DNA of 64,000 bases from Alisma plantago-aquatica (taxonomy: Eukaryota; Streptophyta; Magnoliopsida; Alismatales; Alismataceae): NCBI GenBank assembly GCA_963693085.1, contig OY856412.1, positions 1,062,040,744-1,062,104,743 of the forward strand, in the 5' to 3' direction. Below, piece after piece: positions 24,357-35,824 of this stretch (within the stretch, counting starts at the first letter, position 1; every line of letters starts with the position of its first letter). Under the pieces are notes generated by a model, which was given only the letters and a program-made list of their open reading frames with translations, made no database searches and was not told the origin of the DNA. A program made the translations under genes and the position numbers.

Positions 24357-27300
24357 CGCTGACAACGTCCGCGGGGTCAGACCATGCTGGGAAATATGCA
24401 CGGAGCTTGGCGTAGGACATCCGTTCTTCTTCTTCAGGATGATGATCTACCCAGGAGGCAAGAACTTCAACATCAGCATAACGGCCTTTATTGACCATTC
24501 GACGGTCGAGAGTTTTGTCAGGAAACTTGGATGCTGCTGTAGTAGGTGGCAAATGGTGGGTAGCTCTGAAGGAGTTGACGTTGGTGCTGCCCCAACATGT
24601 TTCTTGAGCTGCGATATGTGGAACACTGAATGGATGAGAGAAGCTTGTGGTAGCAATAGCTTGTAGGCAACATGACCTATCCGTTCCAAGATCGGAAAGG
24701 GTCCATAGTAGCTTGCTGACAGTTTGGGGTTGATGCGGTTGGCAAGAGACTGCTGTCAATACAGTTGTAGTTTGTGGTATACAAGGTCACCAACAATATA
24801 TTCGTTGTTTCGACGATGTTTGTTAGCGTGTTGCTTCATCCTGTTTTCGGCTCTAGTGAGGAAATGGTTAAGTTGTTGGAGTGTGTAGTCCCGGTTGGTA
24901 AGCATGATATCAACCACAGGTAGATTTGCAGTGCCACAGACATATTGAATCAGTGAGGGAGGTGGGTGGCCATAAATTGCTTGAAACGGGGTGGTGTTGG
25001 TTGCAGAATGCCAAGAGGTATTGTACTAATACTCAGCCCATGGTAGAGCTTGGTGCCAGCCCTTGGGGGTGGTGGAACAGAAGCATCGCAGATATGTTCA
25101 AGGCACCGACTTACCATCTCTGTTTGCCCATTAGATTGAGAATGGTATGCAGTGGAAAACCGAAGTTTCCCATTTTACTGAACAACACCTTCCAGAACAA
25201 AGATTTTGTCACGTCACAGACAATAGACTTGGAATTCCATGGCGGCGGACTATGCTGTCCAAGAAGATGTTGGCTATAGATTTTTCTGTGTATGGGCATT
25301 TGATGGCAGTAAAGCGAGCATACTTGCTGAGCCTATCAACTACTACAAGGATGGATGTGTAGCCTTGGACATACGGAAGGGCATGAATAAAATCCATAGA
25401 AATGTCTTCCCATATTTGCCCAGGAATAGGAAGAGGTTGAAGGAGGCCTGCGGGGCTGGCAGTGATGTATTTTTGTTTTTGGAAAATGCTACATTCTTGG
25501 ACTAGTTTGCGTACATCGTGACGGAGGCCGTGCCAATATAAGTCGCATTTAATTCTATACAACGTCTTTCTGACAGAGGCCGTGCCAATATAAGTCGCAT
25601 TTAATTCTATGCAACGTCTTTCGGTACCCAGAGTGTCCTCCTGGTGGGGTAGAGTGAGCGTCGTGGAGGATGTCTTGCTTCAGTGCTAAGTTGGAGCTTA
25701 GCAAAATGCTGCCTTTGTAGAGTAGGGGGCCATTATCTTCTATATAGTTGATGAGGATTAAGCGGCCTTCCTGGAACTTCTTACGGATCTCTTGGAGGTC
25801 TTGTTTACTGTCATACTCTTGCTTGAGAATGTGGAGGCAGTTGGGTTCCAGAACACTGATGTGGAAAGATTCATGAATTGGTATGCGGGAGAGGGCATCG
25901 GCTGCATGCTCTGTTTGTGTTCCCCGGTTTATATTCGACAGAGAAATCATACCCCATTAGCTTAGTGATCCACTTCTACTGCGAGGGCGTATGAATACGC
26001 TGGTGGATACTTTGGTGGTCTGTGCGGACAACAAATGAGGCACCCCGGAGGTATTGGCGCCACTTGTTGATTGCAATGACTAAGACAAGAAGCTCCTTTT
26101 CATACGTAGACAGGGGTAGGGAGATAAGTTGTGGCTGAAGTAAGCAATTGGCTGACCCTGTTGCATTAAGATTCCTCCGAGCCCGTTGCCAGATGCGTCA
26201 CATTCCACAACAAATGGTTGAGAAAATTCGGGAAGGCGGAGTAGAGGTGGCGTGGACAGTGCCTGCTTGAGCTGTTGGAAGGCGCAATCTGAGTCGGTTT
26301 CCCAATGGAAGGAGTGATCTTTGCGGAGGAGGTTGTGCAGGGGTGCTGCTAAAGTTGCGTATCCCTTTATGAATTTCCTGTAATAGTTGGACAGCCCCAA
26401 TAAACCTCGTAGTTCTTTGATGTTGCGCGATTTTGGCCATAGTTGGATTGCTTGGAGTTTGGTTGGATCTGCCGCTACTCCATTCCCCGAAATGATGTGG
26501 CCATGGTAAGTGACTGAAGGAGTGGCAAAGATACATTTGCTAAGGTTGACCTTCAGGTTGGCGTCATTCAGCATTTGGAGGGTTAATTGCAGGTGGCGTA
26601 TGTGGTCCTGCCTTGATTTGTTGTACGCGAGGATGTCATAAAAAAACCCAATAGGAATTTATGTAGGTAAGGACAGAAAACCTCATTCATAAGAGCCTGG
26701 AACGTGGAAGGTGTGTTGCAGAAGCTAAAAGGCATTACACGAAATTCATAATGTCCTTTATGAGTCTGGAATGCTGTTTTCTTTATATCATCTTCTGAAA
26801 CTCTGATCTGGTGGTACCCTGCCCAAAGGTCCAGTTTTGAGAAAATAGTGGCTCAGTGAAGTTCATCCAGTAACTCATCTATCACTGGTATGGGGAACTT
26901 ACTCTTAACTGTTTGTTTGTTGAGTGAACGATAATCCACACATAGCCTCCATGAACCATCAGATTTCTTGACGAGAAGGGCTAGGAAGGAGAAGGGGCTA
27001 TTGCTGCGTTGGATATACCCCTGTTGCAGCAGGTCAAAGACTTGCTTTTCTATCTCAGTTTTTTGGTATGGGGGTGAGGAAATTGGTGTGGATTCATCCT
27101 TGAGAGGAATTCGGTGGTCTTGGGGACGTGGTGGTGGAAGGGTGGTAGGCTCATTAAATATTGCTTCAAATTGTGTTAGGACCAAGGAAATATCGGTAGG
27201 TATGGGTGTGGGTGTATCAGGTGGTTCGTTGGTATTAAGAAAATGTTGTCGAGCTTTGCAGATGGAATCCATAGCTGATTCAGGTTGCATGATTTCAACG

Positions 27301-27930
27301 TGTTGGGTTTTGAGTCCCTGTAGGGGAAAGGGGGGTAGGGTACTCAGGAAAGTGGACTGTATGACTATGGAAGTTCTACAACGTCGTAGCTGCCGAGTTG
27401 CATTACATATGCGTCGATTCTTTCGTGGAGACCCGGCAAATTGAATGGTACCTGCTGTGCGCGATGAGAGTAAGGTACTGCTCCCCCGTCAGCAACACGG
27501 ACATACCCGGAGATAGCAGGTGTTTGATGGAGGTATCGTTGGTGCCGTGAACTACCATGACAAAGGCGGAAATTGTTGGCTGGTCATCCGTTGGTGCAAT
27601 GCCGGAAGACATTCCAGATTCTGTGGATGGCGGCTTGGAGTCCTCCCTATCTTCCTCGTCATCCCCGTCATCAATGAGGAATAAGGTTGGGGATTTGCAC
27701 TTGTGGCCCTTGAAAAACTTCTCGGGAAAATAGTAGCACATGTTTTGTGCTCGGCGTTCCTCCATCTCTTTGGCAGTCAGCTTTTGGAATGTTGGTACTT
27801 TTGGGATGGGCGTTCCTCGTCATCCCAGTTTTAGGACTCCAGCTGTTCTGGCGTGGGGGTCGGCGCCATGGTGACTGCTGTTCTTCCACCACCCGAGCGT
27901 GTCTGGCCAGGTCGTAGCGTACTATAAAAC
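24352..27930 (-). pseudogene. Ty3/gypsy Reina-like (chromovirus) gag-pol remnant
   Basis: Read from 27,930 downward. The gag knuckle is CYYFPEKFFKGHKC (one Cys lost to Phe), with protease-region text near 27,600. The RT follows with DGSWRLCVDYRSLNKQTV, KFPIPVIDELLDELH and [14 protein letters not shown] (27,000-26,800). The active site reads FFYDIL where FFDDIL is expected (about 26,640). RNase H has VECDASGNGLGGILMQQ (about 26,200). The integrase has HSTPPGGHSGYRKTLHRIKCD, SMDFIHALPYVQG and NGQTEM; its second catalytic Asp is lost. A chromodomain-like tail has HISQLKKHV, then after a frameshift [13 protein letters not shown] and LRAYFPAW. Frameshifts and stops are frequent. The lineage is inferred from the wording and the C-terminal domain. 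Confidence 0.88.
25524..25627 (-). repeat. 52 bp tandem duplication within integrase
   Basis: GAGGCCGTGCCAATATAAGT and its continuation occur twice head-to-tail (25,524-25,575 and 25,576 to about 25,621) with one or two differences. The duplicated residues are CDLYWHGL of the integrase zinc-binding region. Confidence 0.9.
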
Positions 27931-30900
27931 AGTCATGGATGTACTATAGGCAAAATTCCATCTACGGTTGGTTTCCGATTTATGGCCTATAGTTGTTGAT
28001 TACTTAACTAAAATGTCAAACACTAGGCTTCTTTCAGCCCAAGTAGGCCCACAAAACAGGGCGGGCCCTTTTCCGTCCCAACGTCAAATATTTCAGCGGT
28101 ACATCAAGTCTGCCCCCCACCCACACGAACATTTTTCCCATCCGACTGTCCGCGATCGCCTGTCCTAAGTTTTATCCGCATCTCTCTGTTCCGTCTTTCG
28201 GTCTCTCCATCTTTCCATCTCAACCATTCTCGCTGCTACTATCACAAAGTGGCAGCTAGCGTGCGCATGCAGGAGAAGCCAACAACCATCCAAGAACTAG
28301 TAGTTGTAGATGATCAAGGGGCATCCAGTGCCGACGACGAGGGAACAAGAAGCATTTAGTTAGGGCCACAAGGGAGCTTCCGCAACATAGAAGGAAATGT
28401 AGCACTAACAGCTCAAAGCCAACTCACTCCTCTCGACGACGACAATTAGGCATTTGCTTTTCTCCCCTTTTAGATGATCCAAATTTCTTGGTCTGATTGA
28501 GTGTATACGAGACGGTTTCTTCTAATTTTTCTTCCCCTCAACAAAGTTGGCTCTCTAATGGCAGCAAAACTTAGTTTTTCTCTGTATTCAATGTTTTCAG
28601 TTTGTTTCTCCATAGGTTGGCTAGCCGCTAGCATTGACAAACTATGTCTCATCCAATTTTAGGTAAAAATAATAGGACAAATTCAATTGATACTTGTAAA
28701 CAAAACGTCCAACGCTAGAACTGCTAAACATTACCGGTTATGTGTCCAGAACCAAATGATTGCACATGTCTGGCAGCCTAGCAGCAACACCAACCGTCAT
28801 GTATTGAAACAAACTCGACTTTGATTGCTTGATATGAACTCAATCATCAAGGACGATGCGGTGTTTGAGAAGACATTATTATTATTAAATCTAAACTTTA
28901 GTTATTAACATGCAGATAATGGCAGATCAGTTCACTTCTCTTTGACGGATTTGATGGTGCTTGCATAATTGTTATAGATAAAATTTTTGAATCAGTGTCC
29001 TGATCGTCCAACATAGTACTCTAGGTAATTTATTATATTGACGTTTAGACTCTGTTTGGTAGGACTAATGTTACTTTAGTTTTCTTGGAGTTCGGTTATA
29101 ACATTTTTTTGGTTTAACAGAAGGAAAAGATAAGCCTGAAATTGAAATGCACAATTAGGTCTGAAACCCCAGAGTTCGTACCTCACCTAAAAACGGGGCG
29201 GTTGGGTGCAAAACCAGTTGTATAATTTGTAACTTAAAGCATCTACTATATAATTAATGATAACACACCTGTCAACCAAACAGATATAAGCAAAATACAT
29301 GTGTTCCAGTTACCCCCTACCAAACATTTTATTTTAGTATCGATGCATTAAGTATATTTTGCACTCCTTTTATACGCCTTTAGTCTCATCATCTAAGAAA
29401 GTACCAAATAGGCAATTTATTGTAGAAAAAGTACACGATACTCTTTTCTTACCAATTTGTATGTCAGAAAGTACATATTAACCACATAGTATTATACTGA
29501 CATAATACATGTTTTAGACATAATACAAAATAACACATGCCGGCACAAAAAGAAATTGACAGTTGGTGATCTTTTTCGGCTGCTGTTGAGCTATTGGCCT
29601 ATAAGGAAAATATTTTTTACAATACATATTTAAACAAGAATTAATATTTTTATATAACAATTATTTCAAAGTTTATTTCAGTATTTGTGTATTAATAGCT
29701 ATATTTGTATGAAACCATTTGTTGTGTTAATTGTAGTAAACCATCTTCTCGGTCAAGACCTCTTTAGCCCTAGGGTTTGAATGACATGAACCCCTTCACT
29801 GACATAGGATGCCTCCCTCCCCCGACCATCTAGTCCACAGTGATGACCCCACCTCTAAAAAATAAAAAGCCCCCTATATATGGGCCTCACCAATGTTGGA
29901 GTATTGGCTTTGCCAATGGCTGTTAGGCCACTAGTCTTTGGCGTCCTGCTCCAACTTTGTGATTTAAACCCACCCCTAGTCGGATGTTTCTCCAACTGTA
30001 GTCGTTAGATAGTAAATAAATTTCAAAGACCAGTCTTTACAATGTTGTTTAGTTCTTGTTTTATCCATGATGGTGGCTTGCAACAAAAAAAGGCAGGGCA
30101 TATTCTTCCTGAAAAAATTGTGGACAACTTCTTGCTCCACAAATTTACCAATGCATTTGACGGCCAATCGCATTATGTATTATTTTTACATGTGTCATGT
30201 TGCCACTCCATTTAGCAAGGACATGTAGATCAAAGAGGGTCATGTAATGGTGTTTGACATCACTAGGAAGTGATTGTCTAACAATTGGTTGACCACACTG
30301 ATTTTCAAACATGGAGCATCTAGATGTGAGCTAGTATAGAAATAAAGTTCATAGTACATTATAAACCATGAAGCGACATCTTCAAATCAATGTTGTGCAT
30401 TATATTGACATGGTATGGTCATTTTCTTATAGCCACATCTGTCTTAAATATTTGGGAATACTTATTGCATCATGATGACTCATTTTTTATTGTGGACTCC
30501 CTTTTTATAACCTCACCCTTCTATTTTTCTTGAATAGAAAGTAGTTCTTAACTTTGACGAGGATTAGATATTTGGTCAAACATTGGATGATATCGCAAGA
30601 CATAAAATTTCTACAAATTATATATATATAACTTTTATTTTAAATATGATGTGTTCTCTTTTATCACTTCTTCTGGATTTTAGACTAGACATCATATATT
30701 ATATATAGAACAACATATGAAATTTTCATTTAAAAAAAACCTTTTCCGTGCTTATATTTATAGATCGGTGATGTAACTAAGGTTGTCCAGTGTGAGATTT
30801 CACTGGAGTTAATGACACCACACTTCTATTGATTCAGTAATTGACATCCTTTGTTTTAGATAGTATATATAAATGTCTTTTCAAATTTACTTGGAATTCC

Positions 30901-31060
30901 TACGAGACAATGCATTCTTTTAAACACTACATTTTCATATTGCTATCAGTCAATAATTTTATGTTTATGTAATAATATTCAACCACTCTTGTGATAAACA
31001 TAACAATATAACATTCATTTACATCTTTATGCTTCCTGAACAAAAGATTATATTTCTTTC
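27931..31060. other. Intergenic-like, few supported features
   Basis: Positions 28,030-28,460 are C-rich with the look of a promoter or 5' leader (CCGTCCCAACG, CTCTCTGTTCCG), but no downstream ORF fits. At 29,047-29,292 a stretch begins ACTCTGTTTGGTAGGAC and ends GTCAACCAAACAGAT, an imperfect TIR typical of hAT- or Mutator-type MITEs. The rest is AT-rich and featureless. The small ORFs on both strands lack domains. Confidence 0.4.
29047..29292. mobile_element. Possible MITE with CTGTTTGGT ends
   Basis: The short inverted ends CTGTTTGGTAGG and (reverse complement) CTGTTTGGTTGACA flank ~245 bp of non-coding DNA. This is a common end sequence of small plant DNA elements. No target duplication was checked. 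Confidence 0.4.
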
Positions 31061-32097
31061 AAGGTCATTAATCAATGGAGGACTATAATGATATGAATAG
31101 AAATTGGATGTACAAGCCAAAAATGAGATTTGATCGTCATCGAGATAAAAAATTTCTTCAAGGAATTGATAATTTTCTTCAATTTTCTATAAAGAATGTT
31201 AAGGCTATGAATATGTTGTGTCCTTGTATGAAATGTGAAAATAAGTTTATTGAGGATCCCAAATTTATTAAGGAGCACTTGATATATTATAAATTTTTTC
31301 CTCGATACACAACATGGACATACCATGGTGAGATGTCTTATTATTAGAGGCCTACTAAAGTTTCAACATTTCCTTCAAATAATGAAGTGGATGATTTGAT
31401 TAGTGATGTGATGATGAGGGATGTCAACAATGATGCCGAATACACTCATATAGATGATTTCTCAACTTATGATCAAGATGTTAAGAATTTTGAGGAAGTT
31501 TTAAGGCAAGCTAATAATCCACTATATGAAGGTTGTTCATATTCAAATTTTTACTTAATTTCTATTCTTTGTGATGTGAAGTGTGATAACCATTGGACCA
31601 ACAAATCTACCACATATCTTCTTCAATTTCTATGTAAGGTCTTTCCAGAAGGTAATAATGTTCCCAAGACATGGTATGAAATTGAAAAGTTGATGTCTGC
31701 TTTAGGATTAAGTAAATAAGTGATACATGCATGGCCGAATGATTGTATGCTATATAGAGGTGATAAAGCAGACCTAAATGACTGTTTTAGGTGTAAGACA
31801 TCTAGATGGAAGACTACACATCATAATACGAGAAAGAAATTTAAGAAACCAGCAAGGTCTATCACTATCTTCCACTTATTCCATGACTTAAAAGAATGTT
31901 CAATTCTACCAAAATGGCAAAATTGATGACATACCACCATACTAGCCCAAAGCCTCATTATGGTAAAATGAGTCATCCTAGATATTCAGAACTTTGGATG
32001 GACTTTGACAGAAAACATCCGCACTTTAGTAGTGACCCTCGTAATGTACGAATTGCATTATCTACTGATGGATTTAGTCCTTTTAATGTGGGATATG

Positions 32098-33225
32098 GTG
32101 TTAACCATGAAAAACCACTTGAAGCAGCCTTCTTGAAGTAACTTCAAGCTCTCCCTTGAAGTAGTCTTCCTCCTGAAGTAGCTTCCCGTTGCAATAGCCT
32201 TCTTGAAGTAGCTCAAAGTCCACCTTCTCCACTGAGAAGAACCTTCTCCAATCCACAGCCTCCAACCCTAGGAGTAGCAAGGAGAATACAAAGAATAAAA
32301 GGAACAAGAAGGAAACATGAAATTACACTTATCCTTTGAAGCACAAGGCTTGATTTGTCTATATCAAGCGTGTAGATCTCCTAACCAATGTATATGCACG
32401 TGTGATTTTTGTGGATAGGAGATACTAGCCTACAGGACACAAAATTAGAGCAAGTAGAGGGATCGCCAATGCAAGTGTTGCTCAATTTCTCAAAATAGAT
32501 TGCCAATTGTAAGTGTATGCTCAAGTGTATCACAAGTGTAGCTTAGGTGTTTTTAGATGTCCTAAGGTATGCCCTATTTATAGGAATGGCCTACAAGTGC
32601 TTAAGGATGTTCTAGACACATTCTAGGGGGTTCTAAGTGCTTAACTAGCCGTTAGGTACAAGTTAGTTGCATTAGCAACGGCTAGTTATTTAATTCTGCA
32701 GTTGCTGTCAGAGTCCATCTCGGTCGAGGAATTGTCGACCGAGACACCTACTCGGTCGAGGTTTTGTCGACCGACAGGCTCTCTGGATCAACGTTCATCT
32801 CCAACTGCCAACTACCTTGTCAGCTGTGTCTAACCGCTACTTGGGTCTTTCTCGGTCGAGAAGTTTGTCGACCGAGAGTGTCTCGGTCGAGGAGTTTGTC
32901 GACCGAGATTGACCCTGTTTCAATGTTTCAACTAAGGTACTAAGTGTGTGTATGAGTGTGCATATGTGACACTATTGAAGGGGATGACCTATCTAAGTGT
33001 GGTGTTTAGCTAGGGAAGATCTAACGCTTGATTTACATGAAGTCTAAGTATTTGTACATTATATATTTGTACAAGTTTACAATTGATTACATTTCATGAC
33101 ATTTACAATCATTCAAGCATATAGATTCCCTAGAGCTTTGTCATCCACCTCATTCCTGCAACACTCAAGTAGCACGTTAGATCAACAAGAATGAAATGTT
33201 TGTCATCATCGAAACAAAGGGATTT
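32098..33225. mobile_element. ~1.1 kb LTR-like insertion in the outer CACTA transposase
   Basis: The Tnp2 reading stops after FSPFNV near 32,090 and resumes at about 33,235-33,262 (SIWPIIILNYNLPPW). The intervening DNA is non-coding and begins near TGGTGTTAACCATG. It contains a TATA-like CCCTATTTATAGG (about 32,571) and four hairpin units. GGGAT occurs at both junctions (about 32,088 and 33,221) and may be the target duplication, but the ends are not clean TG/CA. A solo LTR is the simplest reading. Confidence 0.6.
32719..32907. repeat. Four CTCGGTCGAG..GTCGACCGAG hairpins
   Basis: Short inverted repeats of the form CTCGGTCGA-(6-8 nt)-TCGACCGAG lie at 32,719-32,743, 32,751-32,774, 32,851-32,876 and 32,882-32,907. 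Each can fold into a 9 bp stem. Confidence 0.85.
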
Positions 33226-33882
33226 ATCATAATGTCCAATTTATCCAACAAACCATAGCATATGGCCCATTATTATCTTGAATTATAATCTACCTCCTTG
33301 GTTGGTAATGAAACAATCATACTTCATGATGCCACTTATTATAAATGAACCTAAGTATCCAGGAAATAATATTGATGTCTACCTCTAGCCATTAATTGAA
33401 GAAATAAAGCTTTTATGGAAAGAAGGTGTGCCGACATATGATGCTGAAAAGGATGAAATGTTCGAGATGCGGGCCGCTCTGTTGGACACAATAAGTGATT
33501 ATCCAGCTTATAGAATGTTGTCTAGACAAAAAAAAAGTAGAACCTATGGCTGTCTAGAATGTCACATTCATACAACTTCCACTTACTTACCATTTAGTCA
33601 TAAAATGGCATACATGGGGCATCGTAGATATCTTACAATCAGCCATTCTTGGAGATATGATGAATGCTACTTCGATGGGACTATTGAACTTGATCATGCA
33701 CCAAAATCACTGTTTGGATAGGAAATAATAGAGTTATGGAATGACTATGATAAAACATCAATTTTGGAAGGGACACAAATAATGCATCTAAAGATAAACA
33801 ACAGTTGCCTCCTGGTTGGAACAAGAAGAGTATATTTTTTGAATTACCATACTGAAGTACACTACTAGTTCGCCATAATGTA

Positions 33883-34335
33883 CACTACTATAGAAATGGT
33901 TTATAACGTCACTTTTTAAGGTGTCGGTTGTATAAATACACCGACACCTAAACTCTACAGTGTCGGTTGATAACATAAACCGACATCCAATCTATGAAGG
34001 GCGACCAGACACGGGTACCGCTTTTATTCAGTGTCAGTTACTGAATAAAAAACCGACGCCTAAAAGTAACCGCCAAATCTAAAATTTCCAGTGAAAAAAA
34101 TTGCCTCCAAAATTTACACACATCATCGGTTTTTAAGGGAGGAACCGACAACTAAAGCTTTTCTGCGAGACAGAAATTTGCTCAATTTTGGTCATCAGTT
34201 TTGTGACAATAAATGACGCCGTTGTGTTTTTGCGCGGATAACCGTGAAAATTTTTCATCTCCCTTTAGTGTCGGTGGTTTGTTGCAAACCGACACTTAAA
34301 AGTTTTTATTGTCGGTTTTTGTTAGAAACCGACAC
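33883..34335. repeat. Left sub-terminal repeats of nested CACTA
   Basis: About eleven copies of GTGTCGGTT or its complement, some diverged, occur in both orientations in ~450 bp, e.g. at about 33,921, 33,939, 33,961, 33,978, 34,051, 34,140, 34,270, 34,288, 34,311 and 34,327. Such arrays bind the CACTA-encoded TNPA-type protein. Confidence 0.85.
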
Positions 34336-34694
34336 CGAATGTTAACTTAAATCGCACGAGCGAGCCCGACTCTTCCCCTTTCTCTGTTTCATTCATTCTC
34401 GTGCTACCAGGGTTTGGTCCTCTGGTGATTTCTCCCTCCGGCCGTGCGCTGCTCCGCTCGGTTGCTGGTCCTCTGCCCACCTCCGGTGCCGCTTGCCCTC
34501 TGCCCCCATCTCGCTGCTCCGGCGGCCTTCTCCTCCAGCTCCGACGGCCTTCTCCTCCTGCTCTGGTGGCCCTCTCTCCCTGTACTGTCATTGCGGCTCA
34601 TTGCAGCTGCTCACCACGGTCGCTGCCTCCGTCTCCACGCTGCTACCAATAGTAGGCCCTCCTTTCTTCATCACTGGTTCTCCTGCTCTTCTTC

Positions 34695-34872
34695 TTCCTT
34701 CTCCCTCTCCTTACCAACAGCAACCACGGCCGTGTGGGCTGGCACGGCCGTGGCTGTGTTGGCCGACCACACGGCCGTGCTACCCAACACGGCCGTGTGG
34801 TTGGCCAACACAGCCACGGCCGTGCCAGCCCACACGACTGTTGTTGCTGTTGGTAAGGAGGGAGAAGGAAGA
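34695..34872. repeat. Long ACGGCCGTG hairpin (~85 bp arms)
   Basis: The arms 34,695-34,779 and 34,788-34,872 are inverted complements with few mismatches and an ~8 nt loop (CTACCCAA). CACGGCCGTG occurs repeatedly within them. The same word family recurs at 38,605-38,750 in this element and, diverged, at 46,990-47,310. Confidence 0.9.
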
Positions 34873-35082
34873 ACATGAGGGTATATATTCAAATGAAATC
34901 AATTATGAATTTGTGATTAAATCAATTATATGATGAAATCCCTATTGCATGATGAAACCCTAACATTTGGCTGAGTCTATTGCATGATGAAACCCTAACA
35001 TCTACATGAATCCCTATTGCATAATGAAACCCTAACATCTACATACTCTATATGATACCTAAAATTGTGATGAAACCCTAAC

Positions 35083-35218
35083 ATCAATTGTGATGAAACT
35101 AGGATTGTAGGTATTAGAATGACAACATACATGTATTTGTTGGCCTAGAAATCAATTGTGATGAAACTAGGATTGTAGGTATTGGAATGACAACATACAT
35201 GTATTTGTTGGCATAGAA
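35083..35218 (+). repeat. 68 bp tandem duplication
   Basis: ATCAATTGTGATGAAACTAG and its continuation to TTGGC(C/A)TAGAA occur twice head-to-tail at 35,083-35,150 and 35,151-35,218. Confidence 0.95.
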
Positions 35219-35540
35219 ACCCATCCAAGATTTACTCATTAGGAGTATAAATTTTGGATAGTCCCCGGTTTGGGACTGTTATTGAACACCTAATCTGACT
35301 TAGGATATTTTGTTTGATTTAAACATGATTGGGCATTATTGCATGTTTGAAACTATTGAATTCTTGATTTATTATTTAGTAATGCTCTAATTGTGAGTGA
35401 TGCAATGTAAGTGAGCAAATACATGTAGTGGATATGTACCCATTAGCCTAGAAACCCGTCCAAGATTTACTCATTAGGAGTAAATCATGGATATTCCCCG
35501 GTTTGGGACTGTTCTTGAACACTTAATCTTACTTAGGATG
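35211..35540 (+). repeat. Direct repeat pair in CACTA leader
   Basis: About 95 bp (AGAAACCC(A/G)TCCAAGATTT.. CCCCGGTTTGGGACTGTT.. CTTAGGAT) occur at 35,211-35,306 and 35,446-35,540. Confidence 0.9.
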
Positions 35541-35681
35541 TAAGTGTATAATGTGTATTGGGTTTTCAAGAAAATTTCGGTAGCATTTCCCCGTTTGTTC
35601 TCTAAGTACATATGTACTTGGAGAACAGCGGGGAAATGCTACTGAAATTTTCTCAAAAACCCAATACACATTATACACTTA
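35541..35681. repeat. Palindrome with ~70 bp arms centred on GTACATATGTAC
   Basis: The left arm reads TAAGTGTATAATGTGTATTG and on through ATTTCGGTAGCATTTCCCC; the right arm is its complement with few mismatches. There is no spacer. A hairpin just upstream of the transposase start is a recurrent feature of plant CACTA elements (established knowledge as I recall it). Confidence 0.93.
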
Positions 35682-35824
35682 CTAGAGGTACACATTTATT
35701 ATATATAAGAATGACAACACATGTATTTGTTGGCCTAAAGTTTTAACCATGAAAAAACTCTAATATATTAACCCTAGACCCTAATCTTGTTATAATATAA
35801 ACTTGTTTTCTCTTTGATCATAGA

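Larger units (their letters stand above)
34336..35824 (+). other. 5' leader of nested CACTA
   Basis: C-rich stretch to about 34,690 (pyrimidine-rich, promoter/leader-like), then two long hairpins and direct repeats listed separately. The overlapping ORFs on both strands (34,322-34,933) are GC-rich shadows of the hairpin. Confidence 0.6.

Noticed and set aside
24439..27444. Plus-strand ORFs opposite the gypsy pol (e.g. 26,968-27,444)
   Set aside because: They are shadows of the minus-strand RT and integrase.
30262..30300. CACTAGGAAGTG as left terminus of the outer CACTA
   Set aside because: No sub-terminal repeat words surround it and no matching right end was found.
34322..34933. Six overlapping GC-rich ORFs near the CACTA hairpin
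   Set aside because: They mirror each other across the inverted repeat, have no domain, and lie in the 5' leader of the element.
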